The notes beneath the pieces are model-generated. The model was not told the DNA's origin, did no database searches, and saw nothing but the letters and a program-made list of their open reading frames with translations. 35,539 bases of DNA, from positions 1 to 35,539 of the forward strand of contig CABVDD010000021.1 of the NCBI GenBank assembly GCA_902497095.1. Reading direction: 5' to 3'. The position numbers were made by a program, and so were the translations under genes. The stretch is from an uncultured Faecalicoccus sp. GTDB lineage: Bacteria > Bacillota_I > Bacilli_A > Erysipelotrichales > Erysipelotrichaceae. Positions 25,751 to 34,889 of this stretch are shown here, in pieces. How positions within the stretch are numbered: position 1 is the first letter of the stretch; each line of letters opens with the position of its first letter.

Positions 25751-26985
25751 TTATTTTACATACTCTTTTTTGGCGGATACATAAATAATCATCAAAAGTA
25801 TTATCGTCAATACAACATATGCAACATTCATGATCGTAAGTGGAGATATCATATGCCCTTGTATTTCTAAAAATGTAAAACCTGTTAAATTGGTTTTTGC
25901 ATTTAATAGTTGATCAGGAAATAGTTTAAGCCACGTAACCATACTTGAGTCAGAAATAAAATTTGTAAGCCAATCTGGCAATAAAATCAATAAAAAGGAA
26001 ACTGTTGATGCCATCACAGTGGATTTAGTTTTATAAGATATAAACATCGTTATACTTGAGAAAATCAAGGCACCAATCAAACCACTGATAAACAAAATCC
26101 CTATAGCTTGAATATTTGAAATATTCCATGGCGATTTCCATCCAATAAAATAATTTGTCTGTACCGGATCAAATGCTCCTTCAAATCCAAAAACACTTAA
26201 AATAATCAACATGTAGATTCCCACAACAAATATATATAATCCAAGTGTCAATAATAAACCTGCTGATATTTTTGATAAAACGCCTTTAGATTTTCCTTTG
26301 TAGGAACTCATCAAAATTAGTTTTGCGCCTGTTTTCTCTTCATAAGAAAAAATAGATGCCAACAATAAACTGATCACAACAACTATAAAAATCTGTAAAA
26401 CGGATAAAGAATTGGCCAATACCTGCCAACCTTGCTGATAGGAATAATACCATGGAGTTTTATTTTCTTTATATTGTTTTCTATAATACTCTTTTTGAGA
26501 AGCAGATAAAGTATCATTTGCGTTTAAATAATTTTCCAATCCCTCGATTCTATTCTTATAAAAATCAGAACTTTGTAAAGGCGATAATCGATCAATTAAG
26601 TAATAATCAAATTGTCCAAATAAAGAATACGACTGATTGATCATATCCCGAATATCTCCAAACCCCTGTGTTAGTGAATAGACTTGATTGGAAAGATCTA
26701 TGTCCGTTGTTCCTGGATAATACTCAGGATGATCTTTTAATATATCTTGTTTCGTTTGCAGCACCTTTTGAATTTGTTCTTCTGTTAGATATCCATCCCA
26801 TTGTGATTTACTTTCTTTTAGCTTGCTAATGGCACTGAATCCAGAAATTGAAGTTCCATCAGGCTTTACATAAGTAACACTTTGTATTTGATAAACTGCC
26901 ATCACTAATAAGATAGCACCTAATACAACTACAAGAAGTTTAGAGCCTGTTCTTGAAAAAAGCTTTTTAATTCATAATGCAACAT
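25751..26985 (-). pseudogene. ABC-2 type permease, frame broken in a 5' homopolymer
   Basis: From 26905 an intact frame gives 384 residues: a large outer domain (about 30-165) and then six hydrophobic segments, the layout of an ABC permease that partners the ATPase upstream. The true first membrane helix lies before it, in the same frame (SKLLVVVLGAILLVMAVYQI), with no start codon. A natural start is the ATG at 26985, overlapping the ATPase stop by 14 bp and reading MLHYELK, but this frame fails at an A5 run (26964-26968). One more A joins the two frames as MLHYELKKLFSRTGSKLL. Total length is 1235 bases, one short of 412 codons. Either the gene is inactive, slippage restores it, or this is a sequencing error. 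Confidence 0.78.
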
Positions 26986-27856
26986 GCACATCATCCTTCT
27001 TTCGATTATAAAATAAGAACACATCTTCCAAAGTACATGTATCCTGTATTGCCCCAATCATTGGAGATTGTTTACATAATATCCGAATCAGTTCACTCTC
27101 ATTAGATTTAATAGAACTGGTGACAATTCCTTTTTGTTTTATTTGTTTTGCTTGTTGACTATCCACTTTGACTTTCCAGGCACATACAGGTATTCTTTGT
27201 ATCAATTCTTCTACACTCCCAAAATCTAATATTTTTCCTTTATGCATCAATAAGATTTGATTGGCAATAGATTCAACATCCGAAACAATATGAGTTGATA
27301 ATATAATAATTTTATCGACAGCCAAAGAAGTTAGTAGTTGTCGAAACCGATATCTTTCTTCCGGATCTAAACCGGAAGTAGGCTCATCTAAAATCAAAAT
27401 CTTAGGATCGTTCAATAAGGCTTGTGCAATGCCTAATCTTTGAATCATACCACCTGAAAACTTTTTGATCTTTTTCTTTCTAACATCCCATAAAGAGACT
27501 ATCTGTAATAAATCCTTAATTCTTCGTTTCGCAACAGAAGGCTGAATGGCTTTAATAGATGCAATATATCCCAAATAATCCAAAGGATTTAAATCAGGAT
27601 AATACCCAAAGTTCTGTGGAAGATATCCCAATATCCTTCTATATTCTTCATCCATTTTAAAGATATTCTTTCCCTCAAAACAAATTTCACCTTCACTAGG
27701 TTTCATCAATGATGTCATCATTCGAATCAATGTTGTCTTGCCGGCACCATTTTCTCCTAATAAACCAATAATACCTGGATATAAATTTATAGATAGATGA
27801 TCAACAGCTTTAATATCAGAAAATGTTTTTGTCAAATCCACAAGACTCAATTCCAT
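26972..27856 (-). CDS. ABC transporter ATPase
   Basis: 294 residues. Walker A is GENGAGKTT (about 34-42), the Q-loop GYLPQNFGYYP, signature FSGGM, Walker B ILILDEPTSGLD and the switch STHI. The C-terminal 80 residues are a small extra domain of the multidrug or peptide exporter type (CcmA-like). AAGGAGG precedes the ATG, and the gene overlaps the preceding membrane-protein gene by 10 bp. It should energise the permease encoded next. Its place behind an ECF sigma factor suggests a stress- or antimicrobial-induced transporter. Confidence 0.93.
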   Translation of the reverse strand: MELSLVDLTKTFSDIKAVDHLSINLYPGIIGLLGENGAGKTTLIRMMTSLMKPSEGEICFEGKNIFKMDEEYRRILGYLPQNFGYYPDLNPLDYLGYIASIKAIQPSVAKRRIKDLLQIVSLWDVRKKKIKKFSGGMIQRLGIAQALLNDPKILILDEPTSGLDPEERYRFRQLLTSLAVDKIIILSTHIVSDVESIANQILLMHKGKILDFGSVEELIQRIPVCAWKVKVDSQQAKQIKQKGIVTSSIKSNESELIRILCKQSPMIGAIQDTCTLEDVFLFYNRKKDDVHVAL

Positions 27857-28533
27857 ACTGACACCTCCTTACATCTATGAATCAATTGATATATGACAAT
27901 TGCCAATATCCCGATTGAAACAATAAAAAGCACGCACCACAATGAATAAGAAATACTTGCATATAACTGTTCATTTGATAATAAAAGTACCCATCCCAAC
28001 GTAAACAAAAAACTAAGACTGATTGGCAAATAAAATTCTCTTCCTTTAAAAAATGTCAAACTTCCCAACATCAAAATACAAATTCCGTTAAAAGGTATCA
28101 ACATTTCAAAAATCAAGTTTTCTATTCCCTGCCTGAAAGTAAAAATCCATAATGATGTCAATCCAAATAAATCAACGATTCCAAACAAAAACAGTCTTGC
28201 CACATAAATATCCTTTGTTGTATGTACCGAACTATTTTCTATTTCTTCCATTCTATGCTGTCTTGTTTTCCATAATTCAGGCAGTATCAATACAGTAAAA
28301 ATGGGAATGCCAATGGCGATGCCTTTTCTTTCTATTGCCTGTGAAAATCCTAAATTTAAAAAGATCCACAACAACAATAAACAGCCTAGCTGCAACAACC
28401 ACCATCGTTTTTGAATATAAATGAATTGTGTATATAGGAAATCAAATAATGCAGGTTTTTGTTGTTTTTCATGTTTCCAGAACGCCTCTATAGATCTTTC
28501 TATTGTTTGTTGGATATGTTGTTCTTGTGTCAT
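27847..28533 (-). CDS. Membrane protein of the ECF operon (possible anti-sigma factor)
   Basis: 228 residues. A hydrophilic N-terminus of about 40 residues (QQTIERSIEAFWKHEKQQKPALFDFLYTQF) precedes about six hydrophobic segments. The start overlaps the sigma factor stop by 4 bp (ATGA). This is the usual position for an anti-sigma factor, and the cytoplasmic N-terminus is where one would bind the sigma factor. The N-terminus has no zinc-binding HxxxCxxC motif, so it is not a ZAS-type anti-sigma factor. A structural part of the transporter is the alternative. Confidence 0.65.
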   Translation of the reverse strand: MTQEQHIQQTIERSIEAFWKHEKQQKPALFDFLYTQFIYIQKRWWLLQLGCLLLLWIFLNLGFSQAIERKGIAIGIPIFTVLILPELWKTRQHRMEEIENSSVHTTKDIYVARLFLFGIVDLFGLTSLWIFTFRQGIENLIFEMLIPFNGICILMLGSLTFFKGREFYLPISLSFLFTLGWVLLLSNEQLYASISYSLWCVLFIVSIGILAIVIYQLIHRCKEVSVWN

Positions 28534-29063
28534 TTTTCCTCCTCCATTCTCTTTTTTAAAATTCTCTTTGCCTGTGATAAACGATATTTCACTAAAGGAA
28601 TACCGATTTGTAATATCTTTGAAATCTCACTGATCTTTAAACCTTGATAGTAATAAAACTCAATCACTTGTTTTAAATTCCCAGGAAGTTTTTGAATCTC
28701 TTCTTCTAAACTAAGACGATCTTCAACAGAAACATCTTTTTGTTTTATGCCAATATCTTCATTAAAACAAATATGATCCTGTCCCTTTTTGTAACTGTCT
28801 ATACATATATGACTAGCGATTACATATAAATAATTTTTAGCTTTTCCATAATGTGTATACGATGAAAAATTAGAAAAAAACCGTAAAAAGACTTCTTGTG
28901 TAAGATCCATGGCATCTTCATTAGAAGAAGTACGACGTCTGCAATATTTCAAAATATCCGGATAATATTTTCGAACAAATATTTCAATAGCTGAAGAATC
29001 ACCATTTTTCATTTGTTTAATGAGTAAACGATCTTCATCTTGTATATATATTTTATGACTCAT
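28530..29063 (-). CDS. ECF-type RNA polymerase sigma factor
   Basis: 177 residues. Region 2 includes YCRRRTSSNEDAMDLTQEVFLRFF (about 40-63), and region 4 is the C-terminal HTH with KLPGNLKQVIEFYYYQGLKISEISKIL and VKYRLSQAKRILKK. No region 1 or 3, as expected for the ECF group. The ATG at 29063 has AAAGGA upstream; a GTG at 29084 is less likely. First gene of an operon with a membrane protein, ABC ATPase and permease. Inverted GATAGT elements lie just upstream of the gene and may take part in its control. Confidence 0.92.
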   Translation of the reverse strand: MSHKIYIQDEDRLLIKQMKNGDSSAIEIFVRKYYPDILKYCRRRTSSNEDAMDLTQEVFLRFFSNFSSYTHYGKAKNYLYVIASHICIDSYKKGQDHICFNEDIGIKQKDVSVEDRLSLEEEIQKLPGNLKQVIEFYYYQGLKISEISKILQIGIPLVKYRLSQAKRILKKRMEEEK

Positions 29064-29491
29064 AAAAACTAATTCCTTTTTCACTCTATATAACGATAGT
29101 CACTTAAAAAAGATAGTAAACCTTAGAAAATTTTTTATAAAAATAAACTATCGTATAAATTTTACATTCAATGTGTGTATTAAATAAAAATGATTTATTT
29201 AATATACTTTCTACATTGAGTTTCTTGTAATTTAAATGTAGGTTCATAGATGTTCGCATATAAAACACTATTCTTTTCCCATTTGGTTTATTGTCTAATT
29301 TGTTATAAATATATATCATATCTCTGAATAAATAGACTTTTTTAAGTGTCTATTGCCAGATTATTTTTTAATTAAATCTGTCTTTTGAGAATCTTATTGT
29401 ACTTTCTTTTTTTATTGTTAGACTGTCATTAAGGAACAAGCTAATGAGAAATAAAATGTTTTTTCAAATTAAGTGGCCTTTCGGTTTTCTG
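29064..29491. other. Divergent region between the ECF operon and treR
   Basis: No supported gene. It should hold the ECF promoter. Repeated elements are visible: GATAGT at 29095-29100 and 29112-29117 and ACTATC at 29147-29152; the outer pair extends to an 8-bp inverted repeat (29093-29100 and 29147-29154). An AT-rich hairpin, 11-bp arms around a 5-base loop, lies at 29178-29204. A 71-codon minus-strand frame at 29104-29319 has no ribosome binding site and no family features, and I do not call it. Confidence 0.55.
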
Positions 29492-29520
29492 TTGACACAC
29501 TTATACGTACATGATAGATT
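29492..29520 (+). promoter_or_regulatory. treR promoter with operator in the spacer
   Basis: TTGACA at 29492-29497 and TAGATT at 29515-29520 are spaced by 17 bases. ATACGTACAT (29503-29512), close to the palindromes upstream of the trehalose permease gene, fills the spacer. TreR would block RNA polymerase at its own promoter. Confidence 0.8.
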
Positions 29521-29544
29521 TTTCTTGTGAAATGAGTGAATAGA

Positions 29545-30258
29545 ATGTCAAAATACGAAAATATCTATAAGAAAATTTTAAATAAAATAGAATCTGGTGA
29601 TTTTCCCGCCGGTTCTAAGCTACCGGGCGAATTTGAACTGATGAAGATCTTTGACAGCTCTCGTGACACGATCCGTAAAGCACTTGGATTACTGGCACAA
29701 AATGGATATATCCAAAAGTCTCAGGGAAGAGGAAGCATCGTTCTCGATTTAAATCGATATGACTTTCCGATTTCTGGTGTAGTTAGTTTTAAAGAGATCG
29801 CACAAACCATGAAAGAACACGTAACGACCGAGGTCATTTGCTTTGAAAAGATCCATCCGGACATTCGTTTCCAAAATTTATTTTCCATTAAAGAAGAAGA
29901 TTATATTTGGTTCATTCAACGGCTGCGTCGTCTAGATCAAGAAGCCATCATCTTAGACACCGATATCCTGAATGCTCAAATCATTCCTGATTTAACAAAA
30001 GAAATCGCCCAGGATTCATTATATGAATATATTGAAAATAAGTTGAATTTATCGATTGCTTATGCGAAAAAGGAAATCACATGCCAAAACGTTAATGGCC
30101 AAGATGAGAAACTGTTGGATCTTAACGCATATGATATGATCGTCAACGTCACTTCTTATACATATTTAGCAGATACTCGACTATTTCAATACACATCATC
30201 CAGACATCGGCCGGATAAGTTTCAATTTGTCGACTTTGCCCGTCGTCAAAAAGCATAA
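29545..30258 (+). CDS. treR: Trehalose operon repressor, GntR family
   Basis: 237 residues. The N-terminal winged HTH (KYENIYKKILNKIESGDFPAGSKLPGE, DSSRDTIRKALGLL, GYIQKSQGRGSIV) is GntR type. The C-terminal domain (residues about 85-237) is the UTRA-type effector domain, typical of TreR, which in Bacillus binds trehalose-6-phosphate. A GTG at 29536 is a less likely start than the ATG at 29545. It is divergent in position from the ECF operon and convergent with the trehalose genes. ACGTACAT palindromes in both its own promoter and that of the permease gene fit it as regulator. Confidence 0.9.
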   Translation: MSKYENIYKKILNKIESGDFPAGSKLPGEFELMKIFDSSRDTIRKALGLLAQNGYIQKSQGRGSIVLDLNRYDFPISGVVSFKEIAQTMKEHVTTEVICFEKIHPDIRFQNLFSIKEEDYIWFIQRLRRLDQEAIILDTDILNAQIIPDLTKEIAQDSLYEYIENKLNLSIAYAKKEITCQNVNGQDEKLLDLNAYDMIVNVTSYTYLADTRLFQYTSSRHRPDKFQFVDFARRQKA

Positions 30259-30260
30259 AA

Positions 30261-30284
30261 AGACAGGGCTTGTAATCCCTGTCT
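30261..30284 (-). terminator. Terminator of the trehalose operon
   Basis: AGACAGGG and CCCTGTCT form a perfect 8-bp stem with an 8-base loop. On the minus strand TTTT follows (30257-30260). It ends the glucokinase transcript, between two convergent units. Confidence 0.75.
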
Positions 30285-30288
30285 CAAT

Positions 30289-30312
30289 GAATCCAATAAG
30301 GATTCTTTTTTT
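30289..30312 (+). terminator. Terminator of treR
   Basis: GAATCC and GGATTC form a 6-bp stem with a 5-base loop, followed by seven T on the plus strand. The T-run reaches the stop codon of the convergent glucokinase gene. Confidence 0.75.
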
Positions 30313-31273
30313 ATGATTTTATTATCTTTTGATCCATTACCATTTTCATGGCACCATACATACCTGCATCATTTTCAAGTACTGCCAATTTAAAATGCGT
30401 ATCCTGTGTCGAATGGAAGGCGGTTTTCTTGTAATGTTTTTGAATCGTGTCAATAACGATCTGTCCAGCTTTAGATACACCGCCGCCAATCACAAACACT
30501 TCAGGATCGATCGTTGTCGATATGAAAGAAAGAGCTAATCCTAATTTTTCTCCCATAAATTCAATCGTTTCCCGGGCAATCGCATCGCCTGTTTTAGCCG
30601 CATCAAAGATATCCTTACACGTGATTTTTTCTAATCCACGCAATACACTGGGTATGCTTCTTTCAATCAATAAAAGTTTTGCCTTTTTGACAATACCGCT
30701 GGCAGATGCATATTGTTCCAAACAGCCTTTATTTCCACAGTTACATGGCTCCATTTCTTGGTCTTCTACATGAATATGTCCAATCTCACCACCAGCACCA
30801 TGATATCCGGAAATGATTTTCCCATTCAAAATCACACCGCCGCCAACACCAGTTCCTAAAGTAACCATAACGACATCTTTAAATCCTTTACCGCCGCCGA
30901 TCCAATATTCGCCTAAGGCAGCTACATTGGCATCATTGCCGACATAGACTGGAATATCATCCAATAAGGAAGACAGCTCCTGTTTAACATTTTTGATTCC
31001 CCAGCCTAAATTGATACAGCCGTTGACGGTTCCACCAGATAAGATTGGACCGGGAACGCCGACACCGACTCCTTCCACATCGGAAATCGACAAGTTTCTT
31101 TCATCCAATTCTTTAAAAATCGCATCGGAAAGATCTTCCAGAATCCATTGTCCTTGATCTTTTGTACGTGTGGGTATTTCCCATTTGTGAAGCAGTTTGC
31201 CTTCTTTTTGAAAGAACCCGATCTTAATTGAGGTTCCTCCGATATCTACACCAAAACTGTACTTATTCATCAT
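30311..31273 (-). CDS. glcK: ROK-family glucokinase
   Basis: 320 residues. GVDIGGTSIKIGFF is the phosphate-binding ROK start, followed by GVGVGVPGP, GNDANVAALGEYWIG with the catalytic aspartate, VTLGTGVGGGVI, the sugar-binding EIGHIH and the zinc motif CNCGNKGCLEQYAS (CxCGxxGCxE). Cleavage of trehalose-6-phosphate leaves one free glucose, which this enzyme would phosphorylate, so it completes the pathway. Two adjacent ATGs are possible; AAGGGATAG lies upstream. The gene begins directly after the phosphotrehalase stop. Another ROK hexokinase specificity cannot be excluded. Confidence 0.9.
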   Translation of the reverse strand: MMNKYSFGVDIGGTSIKIGFFQKEGKLLHKWEIPTRTKDQGQWILEDLSDAIFKELDERNLSISDVEGVGVGVPGPILSGGTVNGCINLGWGIKNVKQELSSLLDDIPVYVGNDANVAALGEYWIGGGKGFKDVVMVTLGTGVGGGVILNGKIISGYHGAGGEIGHIHVEDQEMEPCNCGNKGCLEQYASASGIVKKAKLLLIERSIPSVLRGLEKITCKDIFDAAKTGDAIARETIEFMGEKLGLALSFISTTIDPEVFVIGGGVSKAGQIVIDTIQKHYKKTAFHSTQDTHFKLAVLENDAGMYGAMKMVMDQKIIKS

Positions 31274-32923
31274 CTATCCCTTTCGATAAAATACACACGC
31301 TTCATAAGGACGAAGCTTTAAAGATTTCTGCACTGGACTATTCTTATAATTAGAACACAGACACGTATATCCTTCCAAAGATACAGGCAATGTTACATTA
31401 GTTTCTTTTCCATAAAAATTGGCCACTACAATTAACTTTTCATCATGTAGCTCTCTTTGATAAGCAAATACTTGTTGATCTTCTTCCAACAATGGTGCAT
31501 ATTGCCCATCGGAAATCACATCATAGTCTTTTCGCATTTGAATCAGCTTTTGATAATGATAGAATACAGAGTCCTCATCTTCTAAAGCATTTTCGACATT
31601 GATCGTCTTGTAATTATAGATTTCTTCGATCCATGGTTTCCCTTTTGTGAAGCCGGCATGTAGGGATGCATTCCATTGCATTGGTGTACGGGCATTATCA
31701 CGAGAACGTTCCTGAAGGATTTGATAGATCTCATCTTCTGGTTTTCCCTGTTCTTTCAAAATATGATAGAAATTGATACTTTCTACGTCCCTATACTGTT
31801 TAATATCCGTAAAGTAGGCATTGGTCATACCGATTTCTTCTCCCTGATATACATATGGTGTACCTCGCATACAGTGCAATACTGTCGCCAGCATCTTGGC
31901 AGATTCTTTTGGATAATTCTTATCATCACCAAAGCGAGATAAGGCTCTAGGCTGATCGTGATTACACCAGAATAAGGCATTCCATGCATCGGCTTGCTGC
32001 ATACCTAACTGCCATGTATTTAATAAAGACTTTAATTCCATAAAATCAAAAGGCATCAATTCCCATTTTTGTTTATTCTTATAATCCACTTTAAGATGAT
32101 GGAAAGAGAATACACTGGACAGTTCATGAGAATTTGCACCAGAATATAAGACACAGTTTTTAATATCGGTAGAACTCATCTCCCCCACTGTCATAGATTC
32201 TTCATCTTGTCCAAAGCTGTTTAAATTGAGTTCTTTTAAAAACTCGTGTACGCGAGGTCCATCGGTATAAAACTGACGTCCATCAAAGTTGTTGGGATCA
32301 TCTTCATAAGCTCCTTTAGAAATCAAATTGACAACATCAAAGCGGAAACCATGTACACCTTTGGAGCGCCAATAATTAACAATATCCGCCAATTCCTGTC
32401 GCACTTGCGGATTTTCCCAGTTCAGATCCGCTTGAGTGACATCATAAAGATGAAGATAATATTCCCCCAATGATTCGACATATTGCCAAGCCGGACCACC
32501 AAATTTAGATTGCCAGTTGGTCGGTGCACTCCCATCAGGCTTCGGCTTTTTAAAAATGTAATAATTTTTATATGTTTCATCTCCCTGCAAAGCTTTTTGA
32601 AACCACGCATGTTCGGTCGAAGTATGGTTGAACACCATATCCAACATGATATCAATGTTTCTTTTTTTCGCTTCTTTACACAACAGTTCAAAATCTTCCA
32701 TCGTACCATAACGAGGATCGATAGCTCTATAATCGGCCACATCGTATCCATTATCACGCTGTGGAGATACAAACATCGCATTGAACCAGATATATTCGAT
32801 TCCTAATTTTTGAAGATAATCCAATTTTTCGATGACTCCCTTTAGATCACCCCATCCATCTCCATTGGAATCATAAAAGGATTTTGGATAAATCTGATAA
32901 ACGGTCTTTTTACTGAATTTCAT
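31274..32923 (-). CDS. treC: Trehalose-6-phosphate hydrolase (GH13)
   Basis: 549 residues, the normal length for TreA/TreC. Conserved GH13 parts are VYQIYPKSFYDSNGDGWGDL, MLDMVFNHTSTEHAWF, GFRFDVVNLI with nucleophile Asp196, VGEMSS with acid Glu248 and CNHDQPR with Asp323. It splits trehalose-6-phosphate to glucose and glucose-6-phosphate in the cytoplasm. Position between the trehalose PTS permease and the glucokinase favours this over oligo-1,6-glucosidase, which has a very similar sequence. AGGAAG precedes the ATG, 8 bp after the permease stop. Confidence 0.9.
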   Translation of the reverse strand: MKFSKKTVYQIYPKSFYDSNGDGWGDLKGVIEKLDYLQKLGIEYIWFNAMFVSPQRDNGYDVADYRAIDPRYGTMEDFELLCKEAKKRNIDIMLDMVFNHTSTEHAWFQKALQGDETYKNYYIFKKPKPDGSAPTNWQSKFGGPAWQYVESLGEYYLHLYDVTQADLNWENPQVRQELADIVNYWRSKGVHGFRFDVVNLISKGAYEDDPNNFDGRQFYTDGPRVHEFLKELNLNSFGQDEESMTVGEMSSTDIKNCVLYSGANSHELSSVFSFHHLKVDYKNKQKWELMPFDFMELKSLLNTWQLGMQQADAWNALFWCNHDQPRALSRFGDDKNYPKESAKMLATVLHCMRGTPYVYQGEEIGMTNAYFTDIKQYRDVESINFYHILKEQGKPEDEIYQILQERSRDNARTPMQWNASLHAGFTKGKPWIEEIYNYKTINVENALEDEDSVFYHYQKLIQMRKDYDVISDGQYAPLLEEDQQVFAYQRELHDEKLIVVANFYGKETNVTLPVSLEGYTCLCSNYKNSPVQKSLKLRPYEACVFYRKG

Positions 32924-32930
32924 ACTCTTC

Positions 32931-34820
32931 CTACCCTTCTTTATATACGATTAGATCGGATTGTTGTTCCTGTACTTCTCCTTGTACTTTTAGATCAATT
33001 TTCTCACCGCTGGTAAAGACAACTGGCGATACTAAAGATTTACCGGCTGTAAGGATCTTTTCACGATCCACTTCACAAATCACATCACCGGCCTGTACGA
33101 TATCACCAACTTCGACTTTTGGACTAAAACCTTCTCCATTTAACTCTACTGTATCCATACCGATATGAATCAAGATTTCCTTGCCTTCATCACTACGAAT
33201 ACCATAAGCATGATGTGTTGGAAAGCACAAGATCACTTCACCATTAACTGGTGATACTACTTGATTGCCTTCTAATTCAATGGCAAAGCCATCACCCATG
33301 GCTTTTGAAGCAAAAGCCTGATCTTGTACTTCTTCTAAAGGCATCAGTTTTCCTTTCATCGGCGATACAAATCCCTTTTTCACTGTTGCCGTTGCCTGAA
33401 TGCCTCTTTCTTTTGCACTTAATTTTTTCTTTCCAACGATTAAAGTTAAAATAAATGGAACTATGATAGCCACACCCATCGCCAATAAAAACATTACATA
33501 GTATTGTGGCTGAATAGAAATGATTCCCGGTAAACCACCAACTCCAATACTGAACGCCTTCACACCGGCACCTACAGAAATCATAGCGGCCAAAGCCGAA
33601 CCGATCATACCGCAAACAAGTGGAAAGCCATATTTTAAATTCACACCAAATAAGGCAGGTTCTGTAACCCCTAAATAACAGGAGATACAAGCTGGTACAT
33701 TGACCTGTTGTGCTTTTTCATTATGTCTTTGTAGTACGCTCATCGCCAATACGCTAGAACCTTGCGCAATATTGCTTAAAGCGATCATTGGCCAAAGTAT
33801 CGTTCCACCATACAAGGTGGAAAGCTGCGTATCAATTGCATTGGTCATATGATGCAGACCAGTCATAACAATCGGGGCATACAATAAGCCAAATACACCG
33901 GCAAACAAGACACCAAAAGAACTCATCAAACCACTGTATACGACATCGGCAATAAAGTTTCCGATTGTCCAGCCAATCGGACCTACGATCGTATGAGCAA
34001 TAATCACAGCTGGAACCAAAGAGAAGAATGGTACAACGATCATACTGATGACAGGCGGACAAATCTTACGGAAGAATTTTTCCAGATACACTAATACAAA
34101 GCCTGCCATCATAGCAGCTATGACTTGCCCCTGATAGCCGATCATCTGCACTTGAGCAAATCCAAAATCCCATACTGGAATCTGATCGACCGGTGTGGAA
34201 GCTACGCTAAAGCCGTTCAACAACTGAGGAGATACCAAAGTCAATCCTAATACGATACCTAAGATTTGTGTCGTTCCCATCTTTTTGGTGATTGACCATA
34301 CGATACCAACCGGCAACAAGTGGAACACGGCTTCACCGATCAACCATAAGAAATTATATAAACCTTCCCAGAACTGACTGGTCTGTGCCAAAGTCTGGCC
34401 ATCAAAGATCGCCATCTCTCCAATGATATTTCTAAAACCTAAAATCAAACCTCCACAAATCAAAGCTGGAATGAGTGGGGCAAAAATTTCTCCTAAAGCT
34501 CCCATAATTCTCTGAATCATGGTCTGATTGGACTTGGCAGCGCTTTTTACTGATTCTTTGCTGACACCTTCAATACCGGCAATCTTTACAAACTCATTAT
34601 AAAATTCACTGACTTCATTACCAATAATCACTTGAAACTGACCAGACTGCGTAAAAGTTCCCTTAGCACTGGGAATTGCTTCGATCTTGTCAATATCAGC
34701 TTTCTTTGAATCCGTCAACACAAAACGCATTCTTGTCACACAATGCGATACAGCTTGAATGTTTTCTTTGCCACCAACATATTCTAGTAAGTCTGTAGCA
34801 TCTTTTGTAAATTTGCTCAT
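32931..34820 (-). CDS. treP: PTS trehalose permease, EIIBCA
   Basis: 629 residues. Domain IIB (1-85) has the phosphorylated Cys27 in QAVSHCVTRMRF. Domain IIC (about 110-465) has ten or so membrane spans and the motif GLHHMTNAIDTQ with ITEPALFG-like VTEPALFGVNLK. A C-terminal IIA domain (about 485-629), of glucose type, has LIHIGMDTVELNGEGF with the phosphorylated histidine. Having IIA fused means no separate IIA is needed. The ATG at 34820 has AGGAGG upstream; a frame from 34889 would run through the promoter. It imports trehalose as trehalose-6-phosphate. Sucrose or beta-glucoside PTS proteins are close relatives, but the neighbours point to trehalose. Confidence 0.9.
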   Translation of the reverse strand: MSKFTKDATDLLEYVGGKENIQAVSHCVTRMRFVLTDSKKADIDKIEAIPSAKGTFTQSGQFQVIIGNEVSEFYNEFVKIAGIEGVSKESVKSAAKSNQTMIQRIMGALGEIFAPLIPALICGGLILGFRNIIGEMAIFDGQTLAQTSQFWEGLYNFLWLIGEAVFHLLPVGIVWSITKKMGTTQILGIVLGLTLVSPQLLNGFSVASTPVDQIPVWDFGFAQVQMIGYQGQVIAAMMAGFVLVYLEKFFRKICPPVISMIVVPFFSLVPAVIIAHTIVGPIGWTIGNFIADVVYSGLMSSFGVLFAGVFGLLYAPIVMTGLHHMTNAIDTQLSTLYGGTILWPMIALSNIAQGSSVLAMSVLQRHNEKAQQVNVPACISCYLGVTEPALFGVNLKYGFPLVCGMIGSALAAMISVGAGVKAFSIGVGGLPGIISIQPQYYVMFLLAMGVAIIVPFILTLIVGKKKLSAKERGIQATATVKKGFVSPMKGKLMPLEEVQDQAFASKAMGDGFAIELEGNQVVSPVNGEVILCFPTHHAYGIRSDEGKEILIHIGMDTVELNGEGFSPKVEVGDIVQAGDVICEVDREKILTAGKSLVSPVVFTSGEKIDLKVQGEVQEQQSDLIVYKEG

Positions 34821-34836
34821 ATAGCCTCCTCTATCT

Positions 34837-34880
34837 TGTACGTACATCTTAGACGCATATAAAATAACATGTACGTACAT
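34837..34880 (-). promoter_or_regulatory. Two TreR-type operators upstream of the permease gene
   Basis: TGTACGTACA at 34837-34846 and ATGTACGTACAT at 34869-34880 are perfect palindromes, with centres 33 bp apart, about three helical turns. The distal one lies in the promoter spacer and the near one lies just before the ribosome binding site. The same core is in the treR promoter. Confidence 0.82.
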
Positions 34881-34889
34881 GATTGTCAA
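34861..34889 (-). promoter_or_regulatory. Promoter of the trehalose operon
   Basis: On the minus strand TTGACA (34889-34884) and TATTTT (34866-34861) are 17 bases apart, and the spacer contains the 12-bp palindrome. The TATTTT box is a weak match, consistent with a regulated promoter. Confidence 0.75.

Noticed and set aside
29104..29319. 71-codon minus-strand frame upstream of the ECF sigma gene.
   Set aside because: No ribosome binding site, no family features, very AT-rich composition and overlap with probable promoter DNA.
32422..34062. Several frames of 75-132 codons on both strands within the trehalose genes.
   Set aside because: They are shadows of treC and treP in other frames, with unusual residue composition (Cys/Trp/Tyr-rich) and no start signals.
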